A DNA stretch of 64,000 bases. Origin: Dillenia suffruticosa. Taxonomy: Eukaryota > Streptophyta > Magnoliopsida > Dilleniales > Dilleniaceae. The DNA lies in contig JAVTVX010000029.1 in assembly GCA_033439265.1 (NCBI GenBank), forward strand, positions 7,501 through 71,500, given 5' to 3'. The position numbers and the translations under genes were made by a program. How positions within the stretch are numbered: the stretch's first letter is position 1; every line of letters begins with the position of its first letter. The notes beneath the pieces are model-generated. The model was not told the DNA's origin. It saw only the letters and a program-made list of their open reading frames with translations, and ran no database searches. This document shows positions 63,571 through 64,000 of this stretch, one piece after another.

Positions 63571-64000
63571 ATCCTTCCTCTTGATTCAACTCTACGTTAT
63601 AAGATAATCATATTTTAATTAATTTTTCAATGCCAACCTGCTCGTGCTTTCCCCCTTCCCGTCCCTTTTAATACTTTCAATTAAGTTAATAAAAACAGAA
63701 TATACGCAAACCATATATATAATTAAAGAAAAAGAAAAGGATTGGGATAATCGTCACTGAAAGACAAAGATCAAGATCATTATCGTTGACTTTCTTTTTT
63801 TTTTTTTTTGGTGATAGTTGACTTTCATATTCACCTCACCTTCACCTCCACCTCCCCCATCCTCCCCGGGGGGTCCTTTTCTAGGATTCGTACCCCCACG
63901 TTACTATAGTACCACTAGCCACTTGGAGAGAGGTGTGCATTTAGGCTTTGCTTCGGTCGAACAAAACCCAAACCCGTAAGATGGAATTGATTTTTCTTTC
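63571..64000 (-). promoter_or_regulatory. Upstream region of the ACS gene
   Basis: Upstream of the ACS start on the minus strand. It contains a T-run at 63791-63807 and pyrimidine-rich stretches near 63830-63880. No TATA box or start site can be placed with confidence. Confidence 0.4.

Noticed and set aside
1..64000. CRISPR arrays, bacterial operons, tRNA or rRNA genes
   Set aside because: None found: no regularly spaced direct repeats, no rRNA-like stretch, and the tRNA-like boxes belong to SINEs or are too weak.

Overview
This is a stretch of nuclear DNA from a flowering plant, most likely a eudicot. It holds two protein-coding genes in tail-to-tail (convergent) orientation and many retrotransposon remains. 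The evidence is many-exon genes with GT-AG introns, proteins that closely match plant housekeeping families, Copia, L1 and RTE-type retroelements, and Au-like SINEs. Very long TE-filled introns suggest a woody or early-diverging lineage (I thought of Nelumbo), but the species cannot be fixed from the sequence alone.

Layout. 1-2129: two fragments of the same L1 family on either side of a 351-bp hairpin, then an AT-rich stretch and the 5' leader of gene 1. 2130-50485 (+): an importin-beta-type nuclear transport receptor of the importin-13/transportin-3 group, 24 exons, 1012 codons plus stop, spread over 48.4 kb. All exons join in frame. Its introns hold L1 pieces on both strands, four recognisable RTE LINE copies plus one 3' stub, two Au-like SINEs, a Copia element missing its 3' half-LTR, several short tandem duplications, and a small sequence resembling domain V of an organellar group II intron. 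50486-53679: AT-rich intergenic DNA with both 3' ends. 53680-63570 (-): acetyl-CoA synthetase, 18 exons, 812 codons plus stop, all in frame, with a GC-AG intron 10. That intron holds an RTE LINE with a 21-bp target-site duplication, and a SINE with its own 14-bp duplication lies inside the LINE. 63571-64000: upstream region of the synthetase gene.

The two genes share no pathway: one imports cargo into the nucleus, the other activates acetate to acetyl-CoA, probably in the plastid. I found no CRISPR, operon, defence system or other unrecognised multi-gene system. The most useful second-look items are the long hairpin at 725-1075, the inverted RTE copies around a frame-preserving exon (exon 11), the GC-AG intron with a competing in-frame GT donor 9 nt away, the nested LINE/SINE insertion, and the group II intron domain V-like insertion.
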